A DNA stretch of 38,550 nt from contig JAFRJG010000008.1 of the NCBI GenBank assembly GCA_017432365.1, positions 1 to 38,550 on the forward strand, given 5' to 3'. Under the pieces are notes generated by a model that had not been told where the DNA came from, ran no database searches, and was given only the letters and a program-made list of their open reading frames with translations. A program made the position numbers and the translations under genes. Shown here piece after piece: positions 14,611 through 22,983 of the stretch. How positions within the stretch are numbered: position 1 is the stretch's first letter; every line of letters starts with the position of its first letter. Origin of the DNA: Candidatus Saccharimonadota bacterium. Lineage in GTDB: Bacteria; Patescibacteriota; Saccharimonadia; Saccharimonadales; Saccharimonadaceae.

Positions 14611-16244
14611 GACAGAGAGAGTTCGAGATACCGCTCGGGAAACGAACGCGGAAGTATCGGTTTTTGGAGATGTTGCCAGGGCTGTTGAGCTACGGAGGGG
14701 TCATTTTATTATTTCTATTGTCGTATTGTTCGCCACTACTGGGGGCGATTTATTTCTTGTCGATTATTTCGATTACGTTAGTGCGGGCGATTGGGGTGGC
14801 ATATCGGACGTGCGGGGGGTATCGGACGATTGAAGAGGCGGAGAGAGTTGACTGGAAGAAGAGATGTGAAGACTTGGAGAGCCCGCATGAGGCGTATGAG
14901 AAGCTACATAATAGGCAGAGCGAAGCGTATCATTTTCAGGAGCATGTGCGTAATTTGAAAAAAATTAGTTCAGAGCCGGACGTGGAGATGAAGTATGTAC
15001 GACCGAGCGAGGTTTATCAGGCGGTGATTATGGTGGCGTATAACGAAGGAATGGAGACGATGCGTCCGAGTATTGAGGCGGTGAGAGATTCGAATTTTCC
15101 GAATGAGCGAATAATTTTTGTGCTCGGCTATGAGGAGCGGGGCGGGGAAGAAATTGAGAAAACAGTGTTTGAGTTAAAAAAGTTGTTCAAGGACGATTTT
15201 AAGGAGTTTTTGCTAGTTAAACATCCGGACGGACTCAAGGGGGAGATTGCGGGGAAAGGACCGAACCTGTGTTGTGCGGCGGAAGAGTTGTCGCGATATA
15301 TTCGCAAGAAAAAGATTGCGCGGGAGAGAGTGATGATTACGTCGATTGATAGTGATAATCGGATGCATCCGAAGTATTTGGACGCGGTGACATATGAGTT
15401 TTGTGCACGGGAGAGGGAAGTGGCGCAACGGCGATCGTATCAGCCAGTATGTTTGTTTACGAATAATATTTGGGATGCGGCGGCGCCGATGAGGGTGATT
15501 GCGGTTTCTAATTCGTTTTTTAACTTGATTCAGACGATGAGACCGCACATGTTATGGAACTTCGCGAGTCATTCACAGCCGCTTAAGGCGATTGAGGAGA
15601 TGAATTATTGGAGTCGGCGGACGATTGTGGAGGACGGGCATCAATACTGGCGGAGCTATTTTCATTTCAAGGGGGATTATAGAGTAGTACCGATACGGGT
15701 GCCGATTGAACAAGACGCGGTGATGGACGAGACCGTAGGGAAGACGCTCAAGGCGCAGTTTGTGCAACTGAGGAGATGGGCGTACGGTGCGAGCGATATT
15801 GCCTATGTGGGTAATTTATTGTTCAGGAAAGATAGAGAAGTGCCGTTTTGGAAGACGCTGGCGAAGTATATGCGACTACTGGACTCGCACGTTACGCGCG
15901 CGATGATTGCGCCGGTTGTGGCGTTTGGGGGATGGGTGCCGATGATTATGAACTTATCGACGCGAGGAATGACGGTGTTTAATTTACCGATGGTGGTGAG
16001 CGTGGTGCAGCTGTTGGCGAGCGTGGGGCTATTTGTGACGATTATTTTCAGTCTGAAGATGTTACCGGAGCGTCCAGCGAGATATAAGAGTACGCGGAAG
16101 GTATTGATGGTGACGCAGTGGGTATTGTCGCCGGTGATTGCATTAGTTTATTCGTCGGCGAGTGCGTATGTGGCGCAGACTAAGCTGTTACTCGGGCATT
16201 ATATGGAACGTTTTGACGTAACAAAAAAAGTTGTGAAAAAATAA
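14607..16244 (+). CDS. Membrane glycosyltransferase family 2, processive type
   Basis: 545 aa. Two membrane helices lie at about 27-65, then a GT-A catalytic domain, then membrane helices at about 430-465 and 470-520. The family 2 set is present: VAYNEG near 148, the DxD pair D248/D250 in SIDSDNR, the ED pair E342/D343 in VEDGHQYW, and QLRRW at 387-391. A Q-x-x-R-W motif is typical of cellulose synthase-like enzymes that extend and export a polysaccharide. Product and donor sugar cannot be told; a surface polysaccharide is likely. Confidence 0.82.
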   Translation: MRQREFEIPLGKRTRKYRFLEMLPGLLSYGGVILLFLLSYCSPLLGAIYFLSIISITLVRAIGVAYRTCGGYRTIEEAERVDWKKRCEDLESPHEAYEKLHNRQSEAYHFQEHVRNLKKISSEPDVEMKYVRPSEVYQAVIMVAYNEGMETMRPSIEAVRDSNFPNERIIFVLGYEERGGEEIEKTVFELKKLFKDDFKEFLLVKHPDGLKGEIAGKGPNLCCAAEELSRYIRKKKIARERVMITSIDSDNRMHPKYLDAVTYEFCAREREVAQRRSYQPVCLFTNNIWDAAAPMRVIAVSNSFFNLIQTMRPHMLWNFASHSQPLKAIEEMNYWSRRTIVEDGHQYWRSYFHFKGDYRVVPIRVPIEQDAVMDETVGKTLKAQFVQLRRWAYGASDIAYVGNLLFRKDREVPFWKTLAKYMRLLDSHVTRAMIAPVVAFGGWVPMIMNLSTRGMTVFNLPMVVSVVQLLASVGLFVTIIFSLKMLPERPARYKSTRKVLMVTQWVLSPVIALVYSSASAYVAQTKLLLGHYMERFDVTKKVVKK

Positions 16245-16246
16245 TA

Positions 16247-16255
16247 TGGTATAAT
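16247..16255 (+). promoter_or_regulatory. Extended -10 promoter of proS
   Basis: TGG plus TATAAT; the predicted start is 16262, one base before the ATG at 16263. No ribosome site is present. Confidence 0.55.
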
Positions 16256-16262
16256 TCTCTCT

Positions 16263-17501
16263 ATGAGAATGTCAAAGACTTTTGTGAAGACGCTAAGGGA
16301 GGCGCCGAAGGGGGAAGAAGCGCGAAATGCGCAGTTGTTGATTCGGGCGGGATATGTACATAAAGAGATGGCGGGGGTATATGATTATCTGCCGCTCGGG
16401 TTGAGAGTGCTGGAGAAAATTAAGCAGATAATTCGTGAAGAATTGAACCGAATTTCTGCGGAAGAGATTTTGATGTCGACTTTGCAGAAGCCGGAGCCAT
16501 GGAAAAAGTCAGAGAGATGGGACGACCAAGAAGTAGATATTTGGTTTAAGACGGAACTGGCGAGTGGTGGGGAACTGGGGTTAGCGCCGACACACGAGGA
16601 GCCGGTAACAGAGTTGTTGAAGACGTATGTGGCGAGCTATAAGGATTTGCCGCGGGCAGTATATCAGTTCCAGACGAAGTTCCGTAACGAGCTGAGGGCG
16701 AAATCGGGGATTTTGCGTGGGCGAGAGTTTTTGATGAAAGACCTGTATAGTTTTCATCAGACGGAAGCGGATTTGGATGAGTTTTATCAAAAGGTTGAGG
16801 GGGCGTATGCGAAGATTTTTGAACGGCTCGGGATTGGAGCGGAGACGTTTGAGACGTTTGCGAGCGGCGGGATTTTTACGAAATATTCGCATGAGTATCA
16901 GACGTTGATTCCGGTTGGAGAAGATACGATTTTTTATGATAAAGAGAAGAAAGTGTTTTTGAACAAGGAAGTGTATAACGAGGAAGTGCTGCGGGATTTG
17001 GGGATCCCAGAGGGGACGGAGTTTCTCGAAACGGCGGGGGCGGAAGTGGGAAATATCTTTAAGTTGAAGTTTAAGTATAGCGAACCGTTAGGATTGAATT
17101 TTCAGACGAAAGAGGGGGAGAGGCAGACGGTGTATATGGGGTGTTATGGGATTGGCGTGAGTAGGGTGTTTGGGGTGATTGTGGAGCGGTTTGCGGACGA
17201 GAAAGGGCTAGTTCTGCCGGAAGCCGTGGCGCCATATAAGTATTATCTCGTGGCGAACGGTGAGAAAGGAACGGCAAAAGCGACGGAGATATATGAGAAA
17301 TACCGAGAGAAGGACGAGATGATTTTAGATGATAGAGATGTGCGCTTTGGAGAGAAGATGAAAGATGCGGAGTTAATGGGGATTCCGGTGAGGGTGGTGA
17401 TTTCTGATAGGGGATTGGAAACGGGGGAAGTTGAGGTGACGGAGCGGGCGACGGGGGAGACGCGAAAGATGACGCTTGACAAAGTTTTCGGAGCTTTGTA
17501 A
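16263..17501 (+). CDS. proS: Prolyl-tRNA synthetase, compact form
   Basis: Class II synthetase charging tRNA-Pro. Motifs visible: LPLGLRVLEKI, the THEEPVTELL loop, motif 2 FQTKFRNELR with SGILRGREFLMKDLYSFH, motif 3 GCYGIGVSRVFGVIVE, and a C-terminal anticodon-binding domain with DRDVRFGEKMKDAELMGIP. At 412 aa it is much shorter than the about 570-aa bacterial type, because the INS editing domain normally between motifs 2 and 3 is missing. ATG codons at 16263 and 16269 are both possible; the first fits the promoter. Confidence 0.94.
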   Translation: MRMSKTFVKTLREAPKGEEARNAQLLIRAGYVHKEMAGVYDYLPLGLRVLEKIKQIIREELNRISAEEILMSTLQKPEPWKKSERWDDQEVDIWFKTELASGGELGLAPTHEEPVTELLKTYVASYKDLPRAVYQFQTKFRNELRAKSGILRGREFLMKDLYSFHQTEADLDEFYQKVEGAYAKIFERLGIGAETFETFASGGIFTKYSHEYQTLIPVGEDTIFYDKEKKVFLNKEVYNEEVLRDLGIPEGTEFLETAGAEVGNIFKLKFKYSEPLGLNFQTKEGERQTVYMGCYGIGVSRVFGVIVERFADEKGLVLPEAVAPYKYYLVANGEKGTAKATEIYEKYREKDEMILDDRDVRFGEKMKDAELMGIPVRVVISDRGLETGEVEVTERATGETRKMTLDKVFGAL

Positions 17502-17555
17502 ACTCGTTTTCAGTATTATTGAAAATGTTTATCCTTTATAGAGGAGATTTAGTTT

Positions 17556-18002
17556 ATGAAAAAAAGCGTGGATTTAACAAAAGAGGGGAAAACGGAGCTG
17601 GAGAAAGAGCTTGAGGAAAGAGTTAAAGAACGAGATGTGATTATTGAGAAAATTGCGACGGCGCGGGCGTTCGGAGATTTATCAGAGAACGAAGATTATT
17701 CAGCGGCGAGAAGTGAGCAGAAGTTGAATGAGAGCCGGATTGCGGAAATTGAAGAGATTTTGAAGAATGCGAAGATTATTCGGAACGCGAGCCACGGAAA
17801 AGTTGGGATTGGAGCGAAGGTGACGGTGGAAGTTGGGGGGGAAGAATATCAGTATGCGATTGTGGGTCCGGTCGAGGCGAATCCGCTCGAGGGGAAGATT
17901 TCTAACGAAAGCCCGATTGGGAAGGCGATGCTAGGGAAGAAGGCAGGGGAAACTTATAAGTTACCGAACGGGAACGAAGGAACGATTAAAAGCGTCGAGT
18001 AG
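17556..18002 (+). CDS. greA: Transcription elongation factor GreA
   Basis: GreA (148 aa) rescues backtracked RNA polymerase by stimulating transcript cleavage. The N-terminal coiled coil has the acidic tip GDLSENEDY (canonical GDLSENAEY) near residue 42, and the C-terminal FKBP-like domain has the ESPIGKAMLGKKAGE motif. GAGGAG precedes the ATG by about 10 nt. It lies between proS and the DUF2974-like gene, tightly spaced to the latter. Confidence 0.96.
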   Translation: MKKSVDLTKEGKTELEKELEERVKERDVIIEKIATARAFGDLSENEDYSAARSEQKLNESRIAEIEEILKNAKIIRNASHGKVGIGAKVTVEVGGEEYQYAIVGPVEANPLEGKISNESPIGKAMLGKKAGETYKLPNGNEGTIKSVE

Positions 18003-18022
18003 TTGACAAGATTGGCGGTTGT

Positions 18023-19063
18023 GTGAAGACATTGTTAGATTTTTTGCGCGAAAATCGAGATGTGACGCTCGAGGAAAAAGGGTGGGGCGAGCTAGATATT
18101 TTGTTGGTGGCGGTTTTGGCGTATGCACCAGTGCGAGGGTTTACAGAGGAGCGAGGGTTTGGGGAGTTTGTTGAAGAGATTTTGAGATATAAGCCACAGA
18201 AAACAGATGACCTGATGACGCCGAAGGTAAAAGAGGTAGCGAAGATACTTGAAGGGGCGAAGCGGTACGAGGAGATGAAGATTGAGAACTTTGATGATGT
18301 GTTTAACGACGCGACGCAGTTTGGGGCGATTTGTTGTCGAGTAATTGAGGCGGGGCAGAGTGTCAAGACGATTGGGTTCAGGGGGACGAACAACTCGGTG
18401 ATTGGGTGGATTGAGAATTGTCGAGTAGTATATCAATACCCGACGATTACACATATTTTGGCGATTGAATATACGAAGTTGCATATTAAGCGAGGAGACA
18501 AGCGAGTTTATCTGGCGGGACATTCGAAGGGAGGGAACTTGGCGATGGTAGCGGGAATGGAGGCGGGATTTTTGCGTCGGCGGCGGATTCGACAGATTTA
18601 TAATTTTGACGGTCCGGGATTGAGGCGAGAACAATTTTATTCACGGAGATTCCAGAGAATTAGGAGAAAATTAAAGAATGTCATACCAGAGCAGTCGGTC
18701 GTGGGGACGTTGTTTTTGAATAAGACGAAGAAAGTGGTTAAGTCGAATGAGAAGGGGGTGTTTGCACATTATCCGACGTCGTGGCTACTGAATAAAGAAT
18801 TGAACGGATTTATCGAGGGGGAGCAGAGCCGGTTGAGTCGTCAGTTACACACGAACACTGTGAGGGGGCTGGCGACGATTGACCGAGAACAGACGGAGAT
18901 TGCGTTTGAGACGATTTTTAGGGCGTTAGAAACCCAGACGCGAAAGAAGGCGACGATTGGACCAGAGAATCTGTTAGCGATTGTGAAGAGTATCGCGGGA
19001 ATGGACAAAAAGACGCGGAAGTATTTGATGAATGTGTTGGGGTGTTTGATTAAGTTCAAGTAG
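18023..19063 (+). CDS. DUF2974 (Mbeg1-like) alpha/beta hydrolase
   Basis: 346 aa. An early LDILLVAVLAYAPVRGF segment, then TIGFRGTNNSVIGWIEN near 116, and a nucleophile elbow GHSKGGNLA with Ser168 near 166-174, followed by YNFDGPGL. These are the marks of the Mbeg1-like (DUF2974) family, related to lipases. Substrate is unknown. The second half is basic. The GTG start is chosen because no ATG exists nearby; the ribosome site is unclear. No signal peptide, so it is cytoplasmic as read. Confidence 0.75.
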   Translation: MKTLLDFLRENRDVTLEEKGWGELDILLVAVLAYAPVRGFTEERGFGEFVEEILRYKPQKTDDLMTPKVKEVAKILEGAKRYEEMKIENFDDVFNDATQFGAICCRVIEAGQSVKTIGFRGTNNSVIGWIENCRVVYQYPTITHILAIEYTKLHIKRGDKRVYLAGHSKGGNLAMVAGMEAGFLRRRRIRQIYNFDGPGLRREQFYSRRFQRIRRKLKNVIPEQSVVGTLFLNKTKKVVKSNEKGVFAHYPTSWLLNKELNGFIEGEQSRLSRQLHTNTVRGLATIDREQTEIAFETIFRALETQTRKKATIGPENLLAIVKSIAGMDKKTRKYLMNVLGCLIKFK

Positions 19064-19065
19064 GG

Positions 19066-19071
19066 TATAAT
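19066..19071 (+). promoter_or_regulatory. -10 box of dut, leaderless start
   Basis: TATAAT immediately after the preceding stop codon. Seven bases past the box is 19078, exactly the dut ATG. Confidence 0.55.
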
Positions 19072-19077
19072 GAGGGT

Positions 19078-19551
19078 ATGGAACGGAGGTTTGAGAAAGT
19101 AACGTTTGAAAGATTTAAGGAGGGGTTTCGAGATGAGCGGATTGCACGAGAGAAGTATCGAGAGCTAGAGTTGCCAAAACGAAAAACTAAGGGGGCGGCG
19201 GGGTATGATTTTTGTTTGTTGGAGGATTTGACGCTTGAGCCAGGAGAGGTAAAGAAAGTGGCGACGGGGATTAAAGCGCAGATGCCGTTAGACGAGGTGT
19301 TGTTGTTGGTCGTGCGGAGTTCGATAGGGTTTAAGTATAATATACGGTTGGTGAACCAGGTCGGAGTTGTTGATGCGGATTATTATAATAATCCAAATAA
19401 CGAGGGAGAGATTTTTTATAAGATACAGAACGAGGGGACGGAGCGAAGAGGGTTTCGAGCGGGAGAGAGCTTGGTGCAGGGGATGTTCTTGAAGTATTTA
19501 ACAGTCGAGGGGGAGGAGGGGGGATTCAAAGAAAGGAGGTCGGAAAAATGA
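19078..19551 (+). CDS. dut: dUTP diphosphatase (dUTPase)
   Basis: Trimeric all-beta dUTPase fold, hydrolysing dUTP to dUMP and keeping uracil out of DNA. Motif 1 GAAGYDF near 41, motif 2 VRSSIGFK near 79, and motif 3 NQVGVVDADYY near 96 are clear. The C-terminal arm normally ends in a Gly-rich motif 5 (GGFGSTG); here the end is EEGGFKERRSEK, keeping only GGF, so arm closure over the active site may be altered. It overlaps the next gene by 4 nt (ATGA). Confidence 0.87.
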   Translation: MERRFEKVTFERFKEGFRDERIAREKYRELELPKRKTKGAAGYDFCLLEDLTLEPGEVKKVATGIKAQMPLDEVLLLVVRSSIGFKYNIRLVNQVGVVDADYYNNPNNEGEIFYKIQNEGTERRGFRAGESLVQGMFLKYLTVEGEEGGFKERRSEK

Positions 19552-20165
19552 AAAAGCGAAGTTCAGAGGGGGAGACGAAGAGGGGGACGAGGAGCGGGGA
19601 GTTAATCAGGAAAAGCGCAGGGGCGGCAGTGTTGATTGGGTTAGGGGATTACGCATTATTAAAACTCGGGAATCCGATTGGACCAGTAATTTTTGCGCTC
19701 GGGTTGCTCGGGGTTTGTTATATGAAACAAAATTTGTTTACCGGGAAGTGCGGATTTTTGTTCGAAGACAAGATAAAAGTGAGTGATTTGTTAATAATTT
19801 TAAGTGTGAACTTATTAGTAGGATATGGATTGGGACTGATATTTTCGTTGATGGACGGAGGGATTGTGGAGAGCGCTATCGAGAAGGTGGGGAGTTGGAA
19901 AATGTCAGGGGCGTTTTTCCTGAACTCGGTGATGTGTGGAGTAGTGATGTATGTGGCGGTGAAAATGTATCGAGAAGGGACGCCACTCGGGATTTTGTTC
20001 GGGATTCCGTTATTTATTTTCTGTGGATTTCAGCATTGTATCGCGAACGTGATTACGATGGGAGTGGCGAGGGGGTTTAGTCTGACGATTCTGGTTTGTG
20101 CGGTGGGGAACTTTTTAGGGTCGGTGATGATGTGGGCTATCAGTCGAGAGGGGAAGAAAAAATAA
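19548..20165 (+). CDS. Short formate/nitrite transporter (FNT)-like channel
   Basis: 205 aa with several hydrophobic helices. The segment QNLFTGKCGF matches the FNT motif E-LFTGN, and FCGFQHCIANVITM matches GFEHSIANM, both lining the FNT pore. FNT channels conduct small monovalent acids such as formate, nitrite or lactate and are usually about 270 aa; this one has a basic N-terminus and lacks part of the normal length. Coupled to dut by ATGA, which is an unusual pairing. A terminator for the convergent tRNA-Val overlaps its end. Confidence 0.72.
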   Translation: MKKRSSEGETKRGTRSGELIRKSAGAAVLIGLGDYALLKLGNPIGPVIFALGLLGVCYMKQNLFTGKCGFLFEDKIKVSDLLIILSVNLLVGYGLGLIFSLMDGGIVESAIEKVGSWKMSGAFFLNSVMCGVVMYVAVKMYREGTPLGILFGIPLFIFCGFQHCIANVITMGVARGFSLTILVCAVGNFLGSVMMWAISREGKKK

Positions 20166-20187
20166 CCCCGGAGATTTCTTGGGGTTA
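20156..20187 (-). terminator. Intrinsic terminator of tRNA-Val
   Basis: Minus strand AACCCC and GGGGTT around an 11-nt loop, followed by ATTTTTTC. It lies 3-30 bp past tRNA-Val and overlaps the 3' end of the convergent FNT gene. Confidence 0.72.
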
Positions 20188-20189
20188 GA

Positions 20190-20266
20190 TGGTGGGTTGT
20201 GAGGGATTTGAACCCCCGACCCCCTCGGTGTAAACGAGGTGCTCTAGCCAACTGAGCTAACAACCC
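20190..20266 (-). tRNA. tRNA-Val (anticodon TAC)
   Basis: Minus-strand cloverleaf: acceptor GGGTTGT with ACAACCC, D-arm GCTCAGTTGGCTAGAGC, anticodon stem CCTCG/CGAGG, loop TTTACAC giving TAC, T-loop TTCAAAT, CCA encoded. Confidence 0.95.
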
Positions 20267-20281
20267 TTGGTGCTTCTTATG

Positions 20282-20320
20282 AGAACGCTAAACTCAGGCT
20301 TTGAGTCGGGCGTTTTTCTC
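20282..20320 (+). terminator. Hairpin with T-run upstream of thrS
   Basis: AACGC (20284-20288) with GCGTT (20310-20314), inner pairing ACTCA (20292-20296) with TGAGT (20302-20306), then TTT. It could end + strand transcripts reading through from the FNT gene, or act as a thrS leader attenuator; the -10 box of thrS lies downstream, which favours the former. Confidence 0.5.
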
Positions 20321-20339
20321 TAAGAATTAGTTATCATTA

Positions 20340-20358
20340 TAGCATAATATGCTAGAAT
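20340..20358 (+). promoter_or_regulatory. thrS -10 box overlapped by a palindrome
   Basis: TAGAAT at 20353-20358 shares its first two bases with the palindrome TAGCAT-AAT-ATGCTA at 20340-20354. A dyad this close to a promoter could be an operator. The leader carries AAGGAGG and, nearer the ATG at 20385, GAAAGGA. Confidence 0.4.
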
Positions 20359-20384
20359 AAGGAGGTAAAAGAAAGGATAAAGCT

Positions 20385-22148
20385 ATGGTGAACAAAGAAG
20401 AAAAAATGCGACATACGCTGAGCCATGTGTTGGCGGCGGCGGTGAAAGAGCTTTATCCGACGACAAAGTTCGGGATTGGACCGGCGATTGAGAACGGATT
20501 TTATTATGATATGGATTTGGGGACGGAGAAGGTGACAGAGAAAGAATTAGCGAAGATTGAGAAGAAGATGAGGGGGATTTTACAGAGGAAGTTTAAGATG
20601 GTGAAGGAAGAGGCGACGCGGACGGAGGCGCTGAATTGGGCGATTGAGGAGGGGCAAGAGTTAAAGAAAGAGTTGATTGAGGAACTGCCGGAGAGTGAGC
20701 AGATTACGTTTTATTCTATGGTGGATGGGGGTGGAAAAATTTTGTTCAAAGATTTATGTAAGGGACCGCACGTGGCGGAATCGGGGGAGATTGGGGCGTT
20801 TAAGCTTGAGAAAGTTGCGGGGGCGTATTGGCGGGGGGACGAAAAGCGGGAGATGTTGACGCGGGTGTATGGGGTGGCGTTTGAGACGCAAGAAGAGCTT
20901 GATGCGTACATAAAACGACAAGAGGAGGCGAAGGCGCGAGACCATCGGAAATTAGGTAAGGAGTTGGATTTATATACGTTTTCTGAGTTGGTCGGGGCGG
21001 GGCTACCGATGTTTACGCCGAGGGGGACGATTTTGCGTGATTTATTGGCGGATTATTCCTTAGGCTTGAGAAAGCGGGCGGGGTTTGAACGAGTTTGGAC
21101 GCCGCATATTACGAAAGTTGACCTCTATAAAACGAGCGGACACTATGCGAAGTTTGGAGATGAGCTGTTTATGGTTCATTCGCAAGTCAACGGGGAAGAG
21201 TTTGCGCTCAAGCCGATGAACTGTCCGCACCATACGCAGATTTTTGCGAGCCGGCCGCGGACGTATAAGGAGATGCCGATTCGGTATATGGAGCCGACGA
21301 CGGATTATCGTGATGAGAAGAGTGGGGACTTGGGAGGGTTGTCGCGAGTGCGGTCGCTGACACAAGACGATAGTCATGTCTTTTGTCGAACAAGTCAGAT
21401 TAAAGAGGAAATTAAAAACCTCGTAGGGATTGTACAAAAGTTTTATACGAGCTTAGAGATGAGCAAGTTACGGGCGAGATTATCGTATCGTTCGGATGAG
21501 GACAAGTATCTCGGTTCAAAAGAATTATGGAAGATGGCACAAGAGAAGATTCGGGAGGCGGCGATTGAGAACGAGCTCGACTTCTTCGAGGCGGAAGGGG
21601 AGGCGGCGTTCTATGGTCCGAAGATTGATTTCATGGCGGAAGACGCAATCGGAAGAGAGCATCAAGTCGCGACGATTCAACTTGACTTTGTGCAGCCGGA
21701 ACGGTTCGGACTGGAGTTTACGAACGAGAAAGGGGAGAAAGAGCAACCGGTAATGATTCATCACGCGACGCTCGGGTCGATTGAACGGTTTATGTCGGTG
21801 TTTATTGAACATACGGCGGGTTGGTTCCCGTTCTGGATTGCGCCGGAGCAAGTAAGGGTTTTGACCGTCAATAATAAAGTGGCGCCGTATGTGAAAAAGA
21901 TTTGTGCGGAGTTGGAAAAAGTTGTGCTCGAGGAGCCAGTAGAAAATAATAAATTAAGATTGACGGTTGATGAGTCGGACGATTCGCTTGGGAAGAAGAT
22001 TCGGCGAGCGGTTGCGCTTAAAGTGCCGGTAGTGTTGGTGGTGGGGGAGAAAGATATGGAGAAGGGGCAGGTATCGGTACGGTTACGAGATAAGGAAGAG
22101 GTAGTAAAGTTGAAGGACTTGGCGATATATTTTCAGAAAGTGAAGTAA
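20385..22148 (+). CDS. thrS: Threonyl-tRNA synthetase lacking the TGS domain
   Basis: Class II synthetase (587 aa) charging tRNA-Thr and editing mischarged Ser. It starts directly with the editing domain (MRHTLSHVLAAAVKEL, with HxxxH), then DLCKGPH with the Cys and His of the editing site. The catalytic core shows LKPMNCPHHTQIF, MEPTTDYRDEKSGDLGGLSRVRS and LTQDDSHVFC, followed by a C-terminal anticodon domain. The about 60-residue TGS domain of the E. coli-type enzyme (642 aa) is absent. miaA begins one base after its stop. Confidence 0.95.
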   Translation: MVNKEEKMRHTLSHVLAAAVKELYPTTKFGIGPAIENGFYYDMDLGTEKVTEKELAKIEKKMRGILQRKFKMVKEEATRTEALNWAIEEGQELKKELIEELPESEQITFYSMVDGGGKILFKDLCKGPHVAESGEIGAFKLEKVAGAYWRGDEKREMLTRVYGVAFETQEELDAYIKRQEEAKARDHRKLGKELDLYTFSELVGAGLPMFTPRGTILRDLLADYSLGLRKRAGFERVWTPHITKVDLYKTSGHYAKFGDELFMVHSQVNGEEFALKPMNCPHHTQIFASRPRTYKEMPIRYMEPTTDYRDEKSGDLGGLSRVRSLTQDDSHVFCRTSQIKEEIKNLVGIVQKFYTSLEMSKLRARLSYRSDEDKYLGSKELWKMAQEKIREAAIENELDFFEAEGEAAFYGPKIDFMAEDAIGREHQVATIQLDFVQPERFGLEFTNEKGEKEQPVMIHHATLGSIERFMSVFIEHTAGWFPFWIAPEQVRVLTVNNKVAPYVKKICAELEKVVLEEPVENNKLRLTVDESDDSLGKKIRRAVALKVPVVLVVGEKDMEKGQVSVRLRDKEEVVKLKDLAIYFQKVK

Positions 22149-22149
22149 G

Positions 22150-22983
22150 ATGGCGGGGAAGGCGCCGGTCATTATCGGTCCGACAGGCTCGGGAAAGACG
22201 GGAGTTGCGGTCGAAATTGCGGAAGTGATTTTAGAGCAGTTAGGACGAGAAGTCGAGATTATCGCGGCGGATTCACGAACGATTTATCGCGGGATGGATA
22301 TTGGGACGGCGAAACCTAGCCTTGAAGAGAGGCGAGGAGTGAAACATTATGGGTTTGATTTGGTAGAACCAGGGGAGAGGTTTACGGTGAAAGAGTTTAA
22401 GGGATATGCCGAGGAGAAGATAACGGAGAGTATAAAACGGGGAAAAATCCCGATGGTGGTTGGAGGGACGGGGTTATATGTAGATGCCTTAATATACGAC
22501 TATCAATTTGAGACGCCCGGAAAAGGGTATGGACGCGAGCGAGGGGAATGTATAAAAAATTTGAACGGGCGGAAGGGAGTGCTAAAAGCTGATGATGCAG
22601 AAAAATATCCCGACCGGCAAAAAATGTGTTCAAGGTATCGAGTATTCGGGATTTTGTGGTCGGCAGAAGAGTTAAGAGCGAGATTGTTAAAGCGGGCGGA
22701 TAAAATGTTTGTACAAGAGCTATTTGAAGAGACGGCGAGATTGGTTGAGAAATATGGCTGGGGGAGTCAGGCGATGAAGAGTAATATATATAAGTTTGCC
22801 TGGAGCTATATGCGGGGAGAAGTCGGTCGGGAGGAGGCGATACGACTCGTAGCGACGGATGATTGGCATTTAGCGAAGCGGCAGATGACGTGGTTCCGAA
22901 GAAATCCGGAGATAGAATGGTTTTCTCTTGAAGAAATGAAACCGGCTGTGATAAAATGTATTCAGAATGAGTACAGAAAGTAA
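22150..22983 (+). CDS. miaA: tRNA dimethylallyltransferase MiaA
   Basis: Adds a dimethylallyl group to A37 of tRNAs reading UNN codons. The P-loop GPTGSGKTG lies near residue 10, followed by AADSRTIYRGMDIGTAKP, VVGGTGLYVDALIYDY and the C-terminal RQMTWFRRNPEIEWF. At 277 aa it is somewhat shorter than the usual 300-316, the loss being in the middle swinging region. The stop of thrS is one base upstream and its own 3' end overlaps the next gene by 17 nt. Confidence 0.93.
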   Translation: MAGKAPVIIGPTGSGKTGVAVEIAEVILEQLGREVEIIAADSRTIYRGMDIGTAKPSLEERRGVKHYGFDLVEPGERFTVKEFKGYAEEKITESIKRGKIPMVVGGTGLYVDALIYDYQFETPGKGYGRERGECIKNLNGRKGVLKADDAEKYPDRQKMCSRYRVFGILWSAEELRARLLKRADKMFVQELFEETARLVEKYGWGSQAMKSNIYKFAWSYMRGEVGREEAIRLVATDDWHLAKRQMTWFRRNPEIEWFSLEEMKPAVIKCIQNEYRK

